Shown: in pieces, positions 51,985 through 61,126 of the stretch
How the letters are laid out: each line of letters begins with the position of its first letter
Numbering within the stretch: the first letter of the stretch is position 1
Assembly (NCBI RefSeq): GCF_016613475.2
Contig: NZ_CP071517.1
Span: 3,883,893-3,947,892, forward strand
Direction of reading: 5' to 3'
DNA: 64,000 nucleotides
From: Lysobacter arenosi
GTDB lineage: Bacteria; Pseudomonadota; Gammaproteobacteria; Xanthomonadales; Xanthomonadaceae
Program-made: the position numbers and the translations under genes
The notes under the pieces: model-generated
Told to the model about the DNA's origin: nothing
The model's database searches: none
Seen by the model: the letters and a program-made list of their open reading frames with translations, nothing else

Positions 51985-53078
51985 GTGCGGCCGCGCTGGA
52001 CGTCGCACGCGCCGTCGTCGCGCAAACGCGCCATGCGCCGGCACGCGTGGCCTTGCTCGGCACCGGCACCGTAGGCAGCGCGGTGCTGGCGCGACTGGCA
52101 GCGTGGCAGGGCAACAGCCTCGGCCAGCGGCTGCAGCTGGTGCACGTGGCCAACTCGCGCAAGTCGGCCAGCGACCGTTCCGGGCTGGCGCCTGCCGAGG
52201 CCGCGCAGCGGCTGGCGCTGGCACCGCAACGCAGCTCGCTCGAGACAATCGATGCCGCGCTGAAAGGCGAGGGTGCCCGCGTCGTCATCGATGCGACGGC
52301 CAGCGAGTTGGTGGCCGAGCGTCATGCGCACTGGTTGCAGCAGGGCATCCACGTCGTCACTGCCTGCAAGATCGGGCAGGGCACGTCGCTTTCGCGCTGG
52401 CGTTCGATCCGCACCGCCGCGGCGATCGGAAGTGCCGGTTATGGCGACAGCGCCACCGTCGGTGCGGGCCTGCCGCTGCTGCGCTCGCTGCGCGAGTTGC
52501 AGGCCGGTGGCGATCGCATCCACGCCATCGCCGGCGTGCTGTCGGGATCGCTGGCCTGGCTGTTCAACCATTACGACGGCATGCGGCCGTTTTCGGCGCT
52601 AGTGCGGCAGGCACGTGATGCCGGCTACACCGAGCCGGATCCGCGCGATGACCTCTCTGGCGAAGACGTGCGTCGCAAGTTGCTGATCCTTGCGCGCAGT
52701 GCCGGCGTCGAGCTCGATGCCTGCGATGTCGAAGTCACTTCGCTGGTGCCGCCGGAACTGGCCATCCTGTCACGGGAGGCCCTGGACGCGGCGTTGCCGG
52801 CGCTCGATGCGCCGCTGCGCGATCGATACGCCAGCGCCTACAAGCGCCACGAGAAGCTGCGCTTCATTGCCCGCCTGCAGGACGGCGTTGCCCGCGTCGG
52901 CCTGGAGTCATTGCCGGCCGACCATCCGCTGGCCGGTGGCGCCGGCACCGACAACCGCGTGGCGATCTGGTCCGATCGCTACAGCAGCCAACCGCTGGTG
53001 ATCCAGGGGCCGGGTGCCGGTGCCGAAGTCACTGCCGCTGGCCTGCTGGACGACGCACTGCGCCTGTCCCACCGCTGA
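51981..53078 (+). CDS. hom: homoserine dehydrogenase
   Basis: A 365-residue enzyme with NAD(P) loop VALLGTGTVGSAVLARL, the segment VTACKIGQG where NADP-linked enzymes have VTANK, catalytic-region GAGLPLLRSLRELQAGGDRI, and the GYTEPDPRDDLSGEDVRRKLLILAR motif. It reduces aspartate semialdehyde to homoserine, the substrate for metX two genes upstream. There is no ACT domain, so control is probably at the riboswitch rather than by threonine. Starts by ATGA overlap with metB. Confidence 0.9.
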   Translation: MSAAALDVARAVVAQTRHAPARVALLGTGTVGSAVLARLAAWQGNSLGQRLQLVHVANSRKSASDRSGLAPAEAAQRLALAPQRSSLETIDAALKGEGARVVIDATASELVAERHAHWLQQGIHVVTACKIGQGTSLSRWRSIRTAAAIGSAGYGDSATVGAGLPLLRSLRELQAGGDRIHAIAGVLSGSLAWLFNHYDGMRPFSALVRQARDAGYTEPDPRDDLSGEDVRRKLLILARSAGVELDACDVEVTSLVPPELAILSREALDAALPALDAPLRDRYASAYKRHEKLRFIARLQDGVARVGLESLPADHPLAGGAGTDNRVAIWSDRYSSQPLVIQGPGAGAEVTAAGLLDDALRLSHR

Positions 53079-53289
53079 GGCGACAACGAGGCTCAAGAAC
53101 CGGGGTCAGGGCAGCTTTCCGCCGGCCCCGATCCGGCCCTGCCAACAGCTGCCGGAATGGTGATCCGAGTCCGATTTTTGGGGGCGGCTTTGTCGCATTG
53201 CGGGCCATACCCCTTCCGATAGACTTGCCGCCGGGTCTACTCCGTGGGGACGGAGCGGGCGCATATCGGAAGCCATCAAGGGGATAGGG

Positions 53290-55260
53290 ATGAAGGCGAT
53301 TCAGGCGTTGGCATTGGCGTGTGCGATTCTGGCGGTCGGGGGTTGTGGCGGCAAAGGCGGAGGCAAGGCGAAAGCAGCACCTACGCCTTCTACACCTGCA
53401 CCGGCACCCGCACCGGCCGCGACCGTCTCGGTCTCCATCAGCACACCGGCCACTTCGGGAGACGTCATTCTCGGCGATGACTTCAGGGCCTCGGTCGGCG
53501 GCAACTGGGTCGGCAACAACCTCGGCGCGAACCAGGTCTACCTGCAGGTCAGCGACAGCGCCGGTACGTTCACGACGCCCGGCGCCCAGGTCGCCGACGT
53601 CAGCGGCTTCAACTACACCCTTCCGCTGTCCAGCGGCGTGACGCCTGGAAACCGCACCGGCACCCTCACCGTAAGGGCGTGCAAGGACGCGCAGTGCGCG
53701 CAGCCTTACAGCAACGCCTCGGCGACGGTCGGCTACCAGTTGCAGGTGTTTGAACCGTCGATCGGCGTGGTCATCACTTCTCCGGCGCTCGTCGAGTCCG
53801 TGGACCTTGGTGACAACTTCCGGACCGCGGTCAGCGGCACCTGGACCACGACGCACCTGGGCACGAACAAGGTCTACCTGCAGGTCAGCGACAACGCCGG
53901 CACGTTCGCAACGCCGGCGCCGCAACTGGCGATGGTGGGGGGCAACACGTTCGATTTCCCGCTGGGCCTGGTGGAGGGACTGCCGGCAGGGCCGCGCAAC
54001 GGCCTGCTCACGGTCCGTGCCTGCCGCGACACGATGTGCACCCAGCCCTACAAGGACGCCATCGCGTCCATCGGCTACCAGTTGCAGTTCATGCGCATCG
54101 ACGAGTGGGAGACGCACCAGCGCAATGCCGCGCACGACGGCTACGTGCCGATCACCCTGGATCCATCGAAGTTCGCCAAGGCCTGGGAATGGAAGTACGT
54201 GCCGGCCTCCGGGCAGTTCAACAACATCAATGCCGTCGCCACCAGCAACGGTTCGGTCTATGTCAGCACCGGGGCCTATTTCACCGAGGGCAGGATGTTT
54301 TCGCTGAACGAATCCACCGGGCAGCTGCGCTGGAACGTGTCGTTCGGTGTCCAGCCAGGACTGAACCCGCCCGCCTACCATGACGGACGCATCTACATCG
54401 CCACGACCGGGCACCAGGACACGTACCTGTGGTCGTTCGATGCGGCCGACGGCACGTTCAAGTTCAAGTCGACGTTCGACGGCCAATGGCCGGCGGTGCT
54501 CGCGCCGACCGCCTACGACGGACAGGTCTACGTGAACGGCGGCTACTACGGCGGATCCGTCTACGCCTACGACCGGATGGACGGCACCCGCCTGTGGATG
54601 GGCAACAGCGGCGGCGGCGACGACATGTCGACGCCGGCCATCGACGCAGACAACGCGTACTACCACTCCGGTGCGTCGCTGGTGATCTGGAACCGCATGA
54701 CGGGCCAGGCCGTCGCCAACATCACCGATCCGTTCGCAACGTCCAGCGGATACTCCTATCACGGCTCGCCGATGCTGGGCGGGCGCAACAACGTGATCGC
54801 CTTCGCCGGCTCGGCATTCAGCGGAACGGGCTTCCCGAGCGGGGAGCACTACGATCAACGCGTGCTGTCCAGCTTCAACATCGGCACGAAGGCATGGGAA
54901 TGGGCCACCCGGGACGCGTACCTGACCCATCCCGCCGTCGCCAAGGGTGTCATCTACGCCGCCCGCAACCGGCCCAACTATCTGGATGCGATAGACGAAG
55001 CCACCGGCCGGATCCTGTGGAGCTGGTCGCCCATGCCCGACCAGGGCGACACCGAGTTCCACCGCAACATCATCGTGACCCGCAACCTGCTGTTCGTCAG
55101 CACCAATGTGGCGGTCTATGCGATCGACCTCGCCACGCACAAACCGGTCTGGCGCTATCCGGTTCCGGGCATGCTGGCGATCTCGGCAAATCGCACGCTG
55201 TACATCTCCAGCGGCGCAACCAGCAGCAACGGCACGCTGGTCGCGATCAAGCTCAAGTAA
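53290..55260 (+). CDS. PQQ-like beta-propeller lipoprotein with two N-terminal Ig-like repeats
   Basis: A 656-residue lipoprotein (lipobox AVGGC, Cys19) with a Gly/Lys then Pro/Ala linker. Two homologous domains follow (about 50-150 and 155-260), each with VYLQVSDxAGTFxTPxxQ, LTVRACxDxxC and a closing VGYQLQ/IGYQLQ. The rest is a beta-propeller with PQQ-like repeats such as SVYAYDRMDGTRLWMGNSG and YLDAIDEATGRILWSWSP. It is probably at the outer membrane, binding rather than catalysing. No partner gene is evident. Confidence 0.72.
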   Translation: MKAIQALALACAILAVGGCGGKGGGKAKAAPTPSTPAPAPAPAATVSVSISTPATSGDVILGDDFRASVGGNWVGNNLGANQVYLQVSDSAGTFTTPGAQVADVSGFNYTLPLSSGVTPGNRTGTLTVRACKDAQCAQPYSNASATVGYQLQVFEPSIGVVITSPALVESVDLGDNFRTAVSGTWTTTHLGTNKVYLQVSDNAGTFATPAPQLAMVGGNTFDFPLGLVEGLPAGPRNGLLTVRACRDTMCTQPYKDAIASIGYQLQFMRIDEWETHQRNAAHDGYVPITLDPSKFAKAWEWKYVPASGQFNNINAVATSNGSVYVSTGAYFTEGRMFSLNESTGQLRWNVSFGVQPGLNPPAYHDGRIYIATTGHQDTYLWSFDAADGTFKFKSTFDGQWPAVLAPTAYDGQVYVNGGYYGGSVYAYDRMDGTRLWMGNSGGGDDMSTPAIDADNAYYHSGASLVIWNRMTGQAVANITDPFATSSGYSYHGSPMLGGRNNVIAFAGSAFSGTGFPSGEHYDQRVLSSFNIGTKAWEWATRDAYLTHPAVAKGVIYAARNRPNYLDAIDEATGRILWSWSPMPDQGDTEFHRNIIVTRNLLFVSTNVAVYAIDLATHKPVWRYPVPGMLAISANRTLYISSGATSSNGTLVAIKLK

Positions 55261-55272
55261 GGCCGGCATCCG

Positions 55273-55298
55273 CCCCTCTCCCGCGTGCGGGGGAGGGG
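55273..55298. repeat. REP-like inverted repeat / possible terminator
   Basis: cccctctcccgc and gcgggggagggg with a two-base loop, one G-T pair, after the propeller gene. This C-rich/G-rich element type is common between genes in Xanthomonadaceae. Confidence 0.6.
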
Positions 55299-55385
55299 TT
55301 GTGGGGCCAACGCCACATCGGCGGCGAGGGCTTTTTAACCTGCGGGGCCTTATCGTATTCCGCACCCGCCACCCGGACGCCCGCC

Positions 55386-55931
55386 ATGAACTCCCTGCTC
55401 AAGCTCTCCGCCGCCGGCTTCTTCGCCGCCGTCGCTTTTGCCGCACCGACCTACGCCGCGCTCAAGGCCGGCGCCAAGGCTCCCGATTTCACCGCGCCGG
55501 CTTACCTCGCCGGCGAGCCCTTCACCTTCAAGCTCGCCGACGCCCTCAAGAAGGGTCCGGTCGTCGTCTACTTTTTCCCGGCCGCGCACACGCCGGGCTG
55601 CAACCTCGAGGCGCACCTGTTCTCCGAGGCCGCCGGCGAATTCAAGAAGCAGGGCGCGACCCTGATCGGCATCACCGCTGGCAACACCAGCGAGCTGGCC
55701 GCCTTCTCGAAGGAAACCGAGCATTGCGGCGGCAAGTTCCCGGTCGCCGCCGACAACGGCGCCAAGATCGCCAAGCAGTACGACGCGATCCTGGCGCAGA
55801 AGCCGGAATGGTCCGATCGCACGTCCTACGTGATCTCGCAGCAGGGCACGATCGTGCATGCCTATTCGGAGCTGAAGCCGAACATGCACGTCAAGGAAAC
55901 CCTCGACGCCGTCAAGGCGCTGAAGAAGTAA
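55386..55931 (+). CDS. exported peroxiredoxin (AhpC/TSA, BCP-like)
   Basis: A 181-residue periplasmic protein with signal peptide (AAGFFAAVAFAAPTYA). The thioredoxin fold contains the peroxidatic motif P-AAHTPGC (Cys72) in FFPAAHTPGCNLEAHLF; a second Cys114 (TEHCGGKFPVAAD) could be the resolving residue. The usual TxxC motif is kept, but the residues after it (NLEA instead of TAEA) vary. It removes peroxides using a periplasmic thiol donor. Confidence 0.85.
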   Translation: MNSLLKLSAAGFFAAVAFAAPTYAALKAGAKAPDFTAPAYLAGEPFTFKLADALKKGPVVVYFFPAAHTPGCNLEAHLFSEAAGEFKKQGATLIGITAGNTSELAAFSKETEHCGGKFPVAADNGAKIAKQYDAILAQKPEWSDRTSYVISQQGTIVHAYSELKPNMHVKETLDAVKALKK

Positions 55932-55983
55932 CAACCATCGCTTTGCTGGCCCGGGGCAGCAGGTCTGCCCCGGGCATCGCGAC

Positions 55984-58173
55984 TCAGAACTCCTTGCGCA
56001 GTTCCAGTTCCCACGAGCGCGGCTCGCCGAGATAGGCCATGTCGTTGCTGATCGCGTAGGCGATGAAGTCCCGGTCGCCCAGGTTGCGCCCACGCACGGT
56101 CAGGCTGGTGGCCGGATCCAGCTGCCAGCGCAGGTGCGCACCGAATACCCCGTATCCCGCCGCCTTGGTCGTATTCGCCGAGTCGGCGCAGCGCGACGAG
56201 AGCGCGCGCAGGTCGATGCCGGTCGTCCATTTCGGCGCGAACGCGTAGTCCAGCCACAGGTTGGCGATCCACGACGGCGTATTGGTCGGACGATTGCCGG
56301 CGCGCGACACCGATACGCCGCCGACGTTCTCGTAGAAGTCGTCGAGCGTGGCGTCGACCCAGGCCAGGTTGCCCTCGATCGACAGATCCCGCAGCGGCTT
56401 CAGACCGAAGGCCAGTTCGACACCACGCGAGGATTGCTGGCCCACCGGCAGCGTCTGCCCGGGGTTGGCAGGATCGGTGATCGCGAGGTTCTCGCGCACG
56501 ATCCGGTACGCGGCCAGCGTGGCGTAATTGCGGGCATCGGTGGACTGGAACTTGGCGCCAATTTCCTCCTGCCGGCCGGTGCTCAGGTCGAAATCGCGCA
56601 GGGTCGCGAAGTTGGCCGTGGACAGGATGCCCGCGGGCGGGTCGGCGGAAGTGGCGACCTGCATATAGGTGCTGACGATCGGCGTCCATGCATAGTCCAG
56701 CGCAACGCGTCCGGTGGTCGGCGAGTAGTCGTGCTGGAAGCGCGCGGGGTTGGTCGCATTGATCGCGCGATGGTTGACGACGTCCAGGTCGATCCAGTCG
56801 TGGCGCAGGCCGGTCAGGAGCGACAGTTGCGGACCCAGGCGTGTCAGGTTCTCGACGAACAGCGCCTGCGTGTGCAGCCGGTTGGTGCGGTCCGGGCGAT
56901 AGACCTGCTCGGCGCCTGGCACGTCGAAGAAACTGCCAGGCGTGACCGCATCGATCGGCACCGTGTCGACGACGCCCGACAGCGACAGCGGGAAGCGCGT
57001 CTGGCGGTTGTAGCTGGCGTCGATGCCGGCGCTCCACTGCGTCGGCAGCGTTGCCAGCGTGCCGTCGTGCGACCACTCGATGCGGTCGCCGAACAGTTGC
57101 TGGTCGTGTCGTTGCAACAGGGCGCTGGAGCGGATCACGCCCTGGCGGTCGGGCGTGAGCCGATACGACTCGACGTTGCGGTAATCGCGCAACGCGTCGT
57201 AGTGATAGAGCGTGTTGCGCAGCTGGGTGCGTTCCGACACCTGCCATTCCAGCAGTGAGCGCGCCCACAGCACCTGCTGGCCGTAGTGGCCGTCGGCGAC
57301 GTTGTAGTTGCTGGTGCGGGTCGCATCGAGGACGCGCAGGCGGCCATCTTCGCGGTAGGCCGGCGTGCCCCAGTACGGTCGATCACTGTCTTCGTCCTGG
57401 TACTCCAGCGCGAGGGTGTGGCTGAGGGTGTCGCTGATCTGGTCGAGCCACGACAGCGCCAGCGTGGCCGCCTCGCGCCGGTTGCGATCGGCCCAGCCAT
57501 CGCTGTGCGACCACGCCGCGTCGGCACGGATGGCGTTGTGGGCACTGTCGCCACCGATGCGCTGGTTGGATCCAGCGGCGATCACGGCGCTGCCGAAGGA
57601 ACCGGCGGTGGCGAGCAGCTGCGTGCTGTCGCGGTCGAGCCGGGCGACCTTGCTGACGTAGTTGATCGAGCCGCCCACCGCGCCGGCGCCGTAGAGGAAA
57701 CTCGACGGGCCGCCGATGGCCTCGACGCGCTCGTAGATCCAGCCGTCGACCGGGCGCGCGGCGATCGCGTCGTACTGCACACCGATTCCGTTGAACAGCT
57801 GGGTGATCTGCGCGCCGGAGAATCCGCGCCAGGTCACGGCGTTGCCGTTGCCTGGCGGCGAGGCCACCGCCAGCCCGGGAATGCCGAAGAGCGCTTCCTG
57901 GGTGTTGCGGACGCCGCGGTCGTCCATGGTCGAGAGGTCGATGACGGTGATCGATGCAGGGGTTTCCTGCACGGTCAGTTTCAGGCGCGTGCCGGTGGCG
58001 GCGGAGGAATCGAGCGGGTTGGCCGTGGCGGCGACCTCGATGCGATCGAGTGTCGTGACATCACGGTTGGCATCGCCCATGGCGTCATCGGCATGGGCGA
58101 AGAGGGGGAGTGCGCAGGCGAGCGCGGTCGAGATCGCCGCGCACAGGCGCGACGAGCGGAATCGGGGAGACAT
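55984..58173 (-). CDS. TonB-dependent siderophore/metal receptor
   Basis: A 729-residue outer-membrane receptor with signal peptide (ALPLFAHADD), TonB-box region TTLDRIEVAATANPL, plug (TWRGFSGAQITQLFNGIGVQYDAIAARPVDGWIYERVEAIGGPSSFLYGAGAVGGSINYVSK-type elements) and a barrel ending LELRKEF with Phe last. Length and plug match the siderophore-receptor class (about 700) rather than the 1000-residue receptors at 27-37 kb. It follows a DUF2946 gene by 68 bases on the same strand; DUF2946 partners are often linked with copper, so the metal is uncertain. No Fur box is visible. Confidence 0.88.
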   Translation of the reverse strand: MSPRFRSSRLCAAISTALACALPLFAHADDAMGDANRDVTTLDRIEVAATANPLDSSAATGTRLKLTVQETPASITVIDLSTMDDRGVRNTQEALFGIPGLAVASPPGNGNAVTWRGFSGAQITQLFNGIGVQYDAIAARPVDGWIYERVEAIGGPSSFLYGAGAVGGSINYVSKVARLDRDSTQLLATAGSFGSAVIAAGSNQRIGGDSAHNAIRADAAWSHSDGWADRNRREAATLALSWLDQISDTLSHTLALEYQDEDSDRPYWGTPAYREDGRLRVLDATRTSNYNVADGHYGQQVLWARSLLEWQVSERTQLRNTLYHYDALRDYRNVESYRLTPDRQGVIRSSALLQRHDQQLFGDRIEWSHDGTLATLPTQWSAGIDASYNRQTRFPLSLSGVVDTVPIDAVTPGSFFDVPGAEQVYRPDRTNRLHTQALFVENLTRLGPQLSLLTGLRHDWIDLDVVNHRAINATNPARFQHDYSPTTGRVALDYAWTPIVSTYMQVATSADPPAGILSTANFATLRDFDLSTGRQEEIGAKFQSTDARNYATLAAYRIVRENLAITDPANPGQTLPVGQQSSRGVELAFGLKPLRDLSIEGNLAWVDATLDDFYENVGGVSVSRAGNRPTNTPSWIANLWLDYAFAPKWTTGIDLRALSSRCADSANTTKAAGYGVFGAHLRWQLDPATSLTVRGRNLGDRDFIAYAISNDMAYLGEPRSWELELRKEF

Positions 58174-58241
58174 GGAAAACTCCAAAGCACAAGAAACACG
58201 CGGCATCGCCGCATGCAGGGATCAGGAAGGCGTCTTGTGGT

Positions 58242-58652
58242 TCAGAGGGCGAGCGGTGGCCCGCGCGAGCCCAATCCGCAGGGGTGCCAGCGTGCCCAGG
58301 GCAATGGTGCGCGGCGGGGTGGCGTCTGCCGTTGCCGCTCGGTCGCGGCGCAGGCGAAGACCACGCACAGCACCAGCGCGACCAGGGTGTTGAGCACCGG
58401 GCAGTAGGCGCAGTCCTGCATCGGCAGGTCGCCGCCGGGTTTGGGCGTGACAGGATCGATGGGGTTGGCGTCTCCGGCCGACACCTTCACCAGCTTCAGG
58501 CCGGCCATCGTGCACATCTGCGTCCAGACGCCGCCGTCGCGGGCACCGGAAGCGCCGGCCAGCAGTCGTCCGACCGTCGGCATGAGCAGGAGCATCAGCA
58601 TGGCGGCCAGCGCCAGCAGGCTCATTCGACGGTGGAAGGCGGGGGCGCGCAT
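58242..58652 (-). CDS. DUF2946 family protein
   Basis: A 136-residue protein with one N-terminal hydrophobic segment (LLALAAMLMLLLMPTVG) and the family cysteine motif DCAYCPVLNT, followed by a second hydrophobic segment (LVALVLCVVFACAA). Members are thought to bind metals, often beside TonB-dependent copper receptors, as here. A perfect TATAAT (58663-58668) lies only ten bases before the ATG, so the mRNA may be nearly leaderless; a downstream ATG at 58625 is the alternative. Confidence 0.75.
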   Translation of the reverse strand: MRAPAFHRRMSLLALAAMLMLLLMPTVGRLLAGASGARDGGVWTQMCTMAGLKLVKVSAGDANPIDPVTPKPGGDLPMQDCAYCPVLNTLVALVLCVVFACAATERQRQTPPRRAPLPWARWHPCGLGSRGPPLAL

Positions 58653-58662
58653 GGGGTGGCGA

Positions 58663-58692
58663 ATTATAGCGGACCGGGGACTGGCGCAAAAA
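58663..58692 (-). promoter_or_regulatory. promoter of the DUF2946/TonB receptor unit
   Basis: Minus strand TATAAT with TTTTGC 17 bases upstream, the latter falling in the U tract of the preceding terminator. Confidence 0.5.
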
Positions 58693-58717
58693 AAGCGCCG
58701 ACCATGCGATCGGCGCT
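58688..58717 (-). terminator. intrinsic terminator after the chitinase remnant
   Basis: Stem agcgccg/cggcgct with seven T on the minus strand, between the truncated chitinase and DUF2946 genes. Confidence 0.8.
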
Positions 58718-58754
58718 GAGGGTCAAAACCCGAGGAGGGTTCTGGAGAGGGTGT

Positions 58755-59288
<534 letters not shown>

Positions 59289-59294
59289 GCAGCT

Positions 59295-60545
59295 CTACTC
59301 TCGCAAGTCCGCAACTGCTGCCGCATCGACCGGCTTCGCCTGCCCGCCCTGCCGTTGTCGCAGCCAGGTGGCGAGCTCGGCGACCTGCGCATCGTCGAGG
59401 TCGTCACCGAAGCCCGGCATGTCCTGCATGCGGGCCAGGCCGGGGAAGTCGTGCTCGGGCAATCCGTCGAGGATCGCGACGATCAGGTTGTGCGGATTGC
59501 TGTCGTGCACGGCGGTGTTGCGACGCAGGCTCACGGCGACGTTGGGCACGCCTTCGCCATCGCGGCCGTGGCAACCGGAGCACAGGTCCAGGTAGTGGCG
59601 CTGCCCCGGGCCCGCGGCGGTCGCGGCAGTGGTCACTGACTTGGGCGGCAGCGGGGCGTCGCCGAGCAGATAGACCGTGATCGCATGGATGTCATCGCGG
59701 CGCAGGCGACTGGTCGACAGGCTCACCACGCGCAGCATCTCGTCCGACGCCACCGCCTGCGCGCTGACGCCGGTCGCCACGTACTGCTGCAACGACGCCG
59801 CATCCCAGCCACGCGCGGACAGGCCCTCGGGGGTGATGTCGGGCGCGGCGAAGCGGCCTAGCTTGCTGCTGCCGGCGAGCGGTCGGTCGCGGTCGATCTG
59901 ACCGAGGCTGCCGCGCGGACTGTGGCATTCGCCGCAGTGGCCCAGCGTCTCCACCAGGTAGTGCCCGCGCTTCCAGTCGGCACTGCTGCCCTGCGAGGCG
60001 GAGCGGACCTCGGGGCGGGCAAACAGCAGGTTCCAGCCGTGAAGCGCGGTGCGGATATTGGCGGGGAAGTGAACGCCGTTCTTGCGGTTGGGTACGTTCA
60101 TCGCCGGCTGGTTCATCACGAAGGCGTAGATCGCGTCGCTGTCGGCGCGCGTGATCGTGCGGTACGACACGTAGGGCATCGCCGGATACAACTGGTGGCC
60201 GTCGCGCGCTTCGCCATGGGTCAGTGCGTGGAAGAAATCGTCGGCGGTGTAACGGCCGATGCCATGCTCGGCGTCGGGCGTGATGTTGGTGCCGTGGATG
60301 GTTCCGAATGGCGTGTGCAGCGGCAGTCCACCTGCCAGCGGGGCACCGTCGTACGCGGTATGGCAACCGGCGCAGTCGGCAGCGTCGGCCAGGTAGCGGC
60401 CGCGCTCGATCTGCTCTGGAGTGGCAACGACCTTCTGCAACGGGCCGCGATTGGACCACCAGCGCGAGATCCAGCCGATCAGCAGCACGGCCAGGAAGAT
60501 CAGTAGCAGCCAGGCGACGATGCGCCTCCAGCCGACGCGGGTCAT
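59295..60545 (-). CDS. membrane-anchored tri-haem c-type cytochrome
   Basis: A 416-residue protein with an N-terminal membrane anchor (IVAWLLLIFLAVLLIGWI) and three CXXCH haem sites: CAGCH (about residue 58), CGECH (about 205) and CSGCH (about 320). It resembles the cytochrome subunit of alcohol/aldehyde dehydrogenases. It overlaps the Fe-S subunit gene by ATGA, so it most likely receives electrons from the molybdenum hydroxylase and passes them to the quinone/oxidase chain. Confidence 0.88.
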   Translation of the reverse strand: MTRVGWRRIVAWLLLIFLAVLLIGWISRWWSNRGPLQKVVATPEQIERGRYLADAADCAGCHTAYDGAPLAGGLPLHTPFGTIHGTNITPDAEHGIGRYTADDFFHALTHGEARDGHQLYPAMPYVSYRTITRADSDAIYAFVMNQPAMNVPNRKNGVHFPANIRTALHGWNLLFARPEVRSASQGSSADWKRGHYLVETLGHCGECHSPRGSLGQIDRDRPLAGSSKLGRFAAPDITPEGLSARGWDAASLQQYVATGVSAQAVASDEMLRVVSLSTSRLRRDDIHAITVYLLGDAPLPPKSVTTAATAAGPGQRHYLDLCSGCHGRDGEGVPNVAVSLRRNTAVHDSNPHNLIVAILDGLPEHDFPGLARMQDMPGFGDDLDDAQVAELATWLRQRQGGQAKPVDAAAVADLRE

Positions 60546-61126
60546 GGCGCACGCTCCTTGTTGCCGCGCTCATTGCCATCGCTGACCAGTCCCGGCGTGG
60601 CCAGCACCACCGCCTTCACCGCTTGGTAATAGCGCACGTAGCCGGTGCAGCGGCACAGGTGCGGGTTCAACGCCTCGCTGATGGTGTCTTCGACCTGGTC
60701 GGCCTTGATCGGCGATTTGCGCAGACGCTCCAGCAGCACGGTGGCGGCATTGACGAAGCCCGGCGTGCAATAGCCACACTGGAAACTGAAATGGTCGAGG
60801 AAGGCCTGCTGCACCGGCGACAGCTCGACGATCGTGCCCGCCGCATCGCGCCTGGCATGGCCTTCGACAGTGCGGATGCGCTTGCCTTCGAAATAGTGAG
60901 CGCCGGTGATGCAGCTGCGCACTTCGCGCGGGCCGCGTTCGTCGTCGACGATCACCGTGCAGGCGCGGCACACGCCCTCGCCGCAGCCCAGGCGCGTGCC
61001 GGTCAGGCCCAGGTATTCGTGCAGGACATCGAGCAGCATCATGTCCTCGGGCACCTGGATCGGACCGTGCCTGACGCCGTTGATCTGCAATGACAGCGGC
61101 CGCAGCTTGCCTGGAAGCGTGCTCAT
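60542..61126 (-). CDS. (2Fe-2S) subunit of a molybdenum hydroxylase
   Basis: A 194-residue protein with a plant-ferredoxin-type cluster (CGEGVCRACTV...C) and a second four-Cys helical cluster domain (QCGYCTPGF and LCRCTGYVRYY), the standard small subunit of xanthine dehydrogenase/isoquinoline oxidoreductase enzymes. Start MSTLPGKLRPLSLQING is coupled by ATGA to the stop of the large subunit. No separate FAD subunit gene is present, which fits an IorAB-like two-subunit enzyme with a cytochrome acceptor. Confidence 0.92.
   Translation of the reverse strand: MSTLPGKLRPLSLQINGVRHGPIQVPEDMMLLDVLHEYLGLTGTRLGCGEGVCRACTVIVDDERGPREVRSCITGAHYFEGKRIRTVEGHARRDAAGTIVELSPVQQAFLDHFSFQCGYCTPGFVNAATVLLERLRKSPIKADQVEDTISEALNPHLCRCTGYVRYYQAVKAVVLATPGLVSDGNERGNKERAP

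Noticed and set aside
58173..58241. A Fur box upstream of the metal/siderophore receptor
   Set aside because: No 19-base match to GATAATGATAATCATTATC or useful half-sites in the gap.
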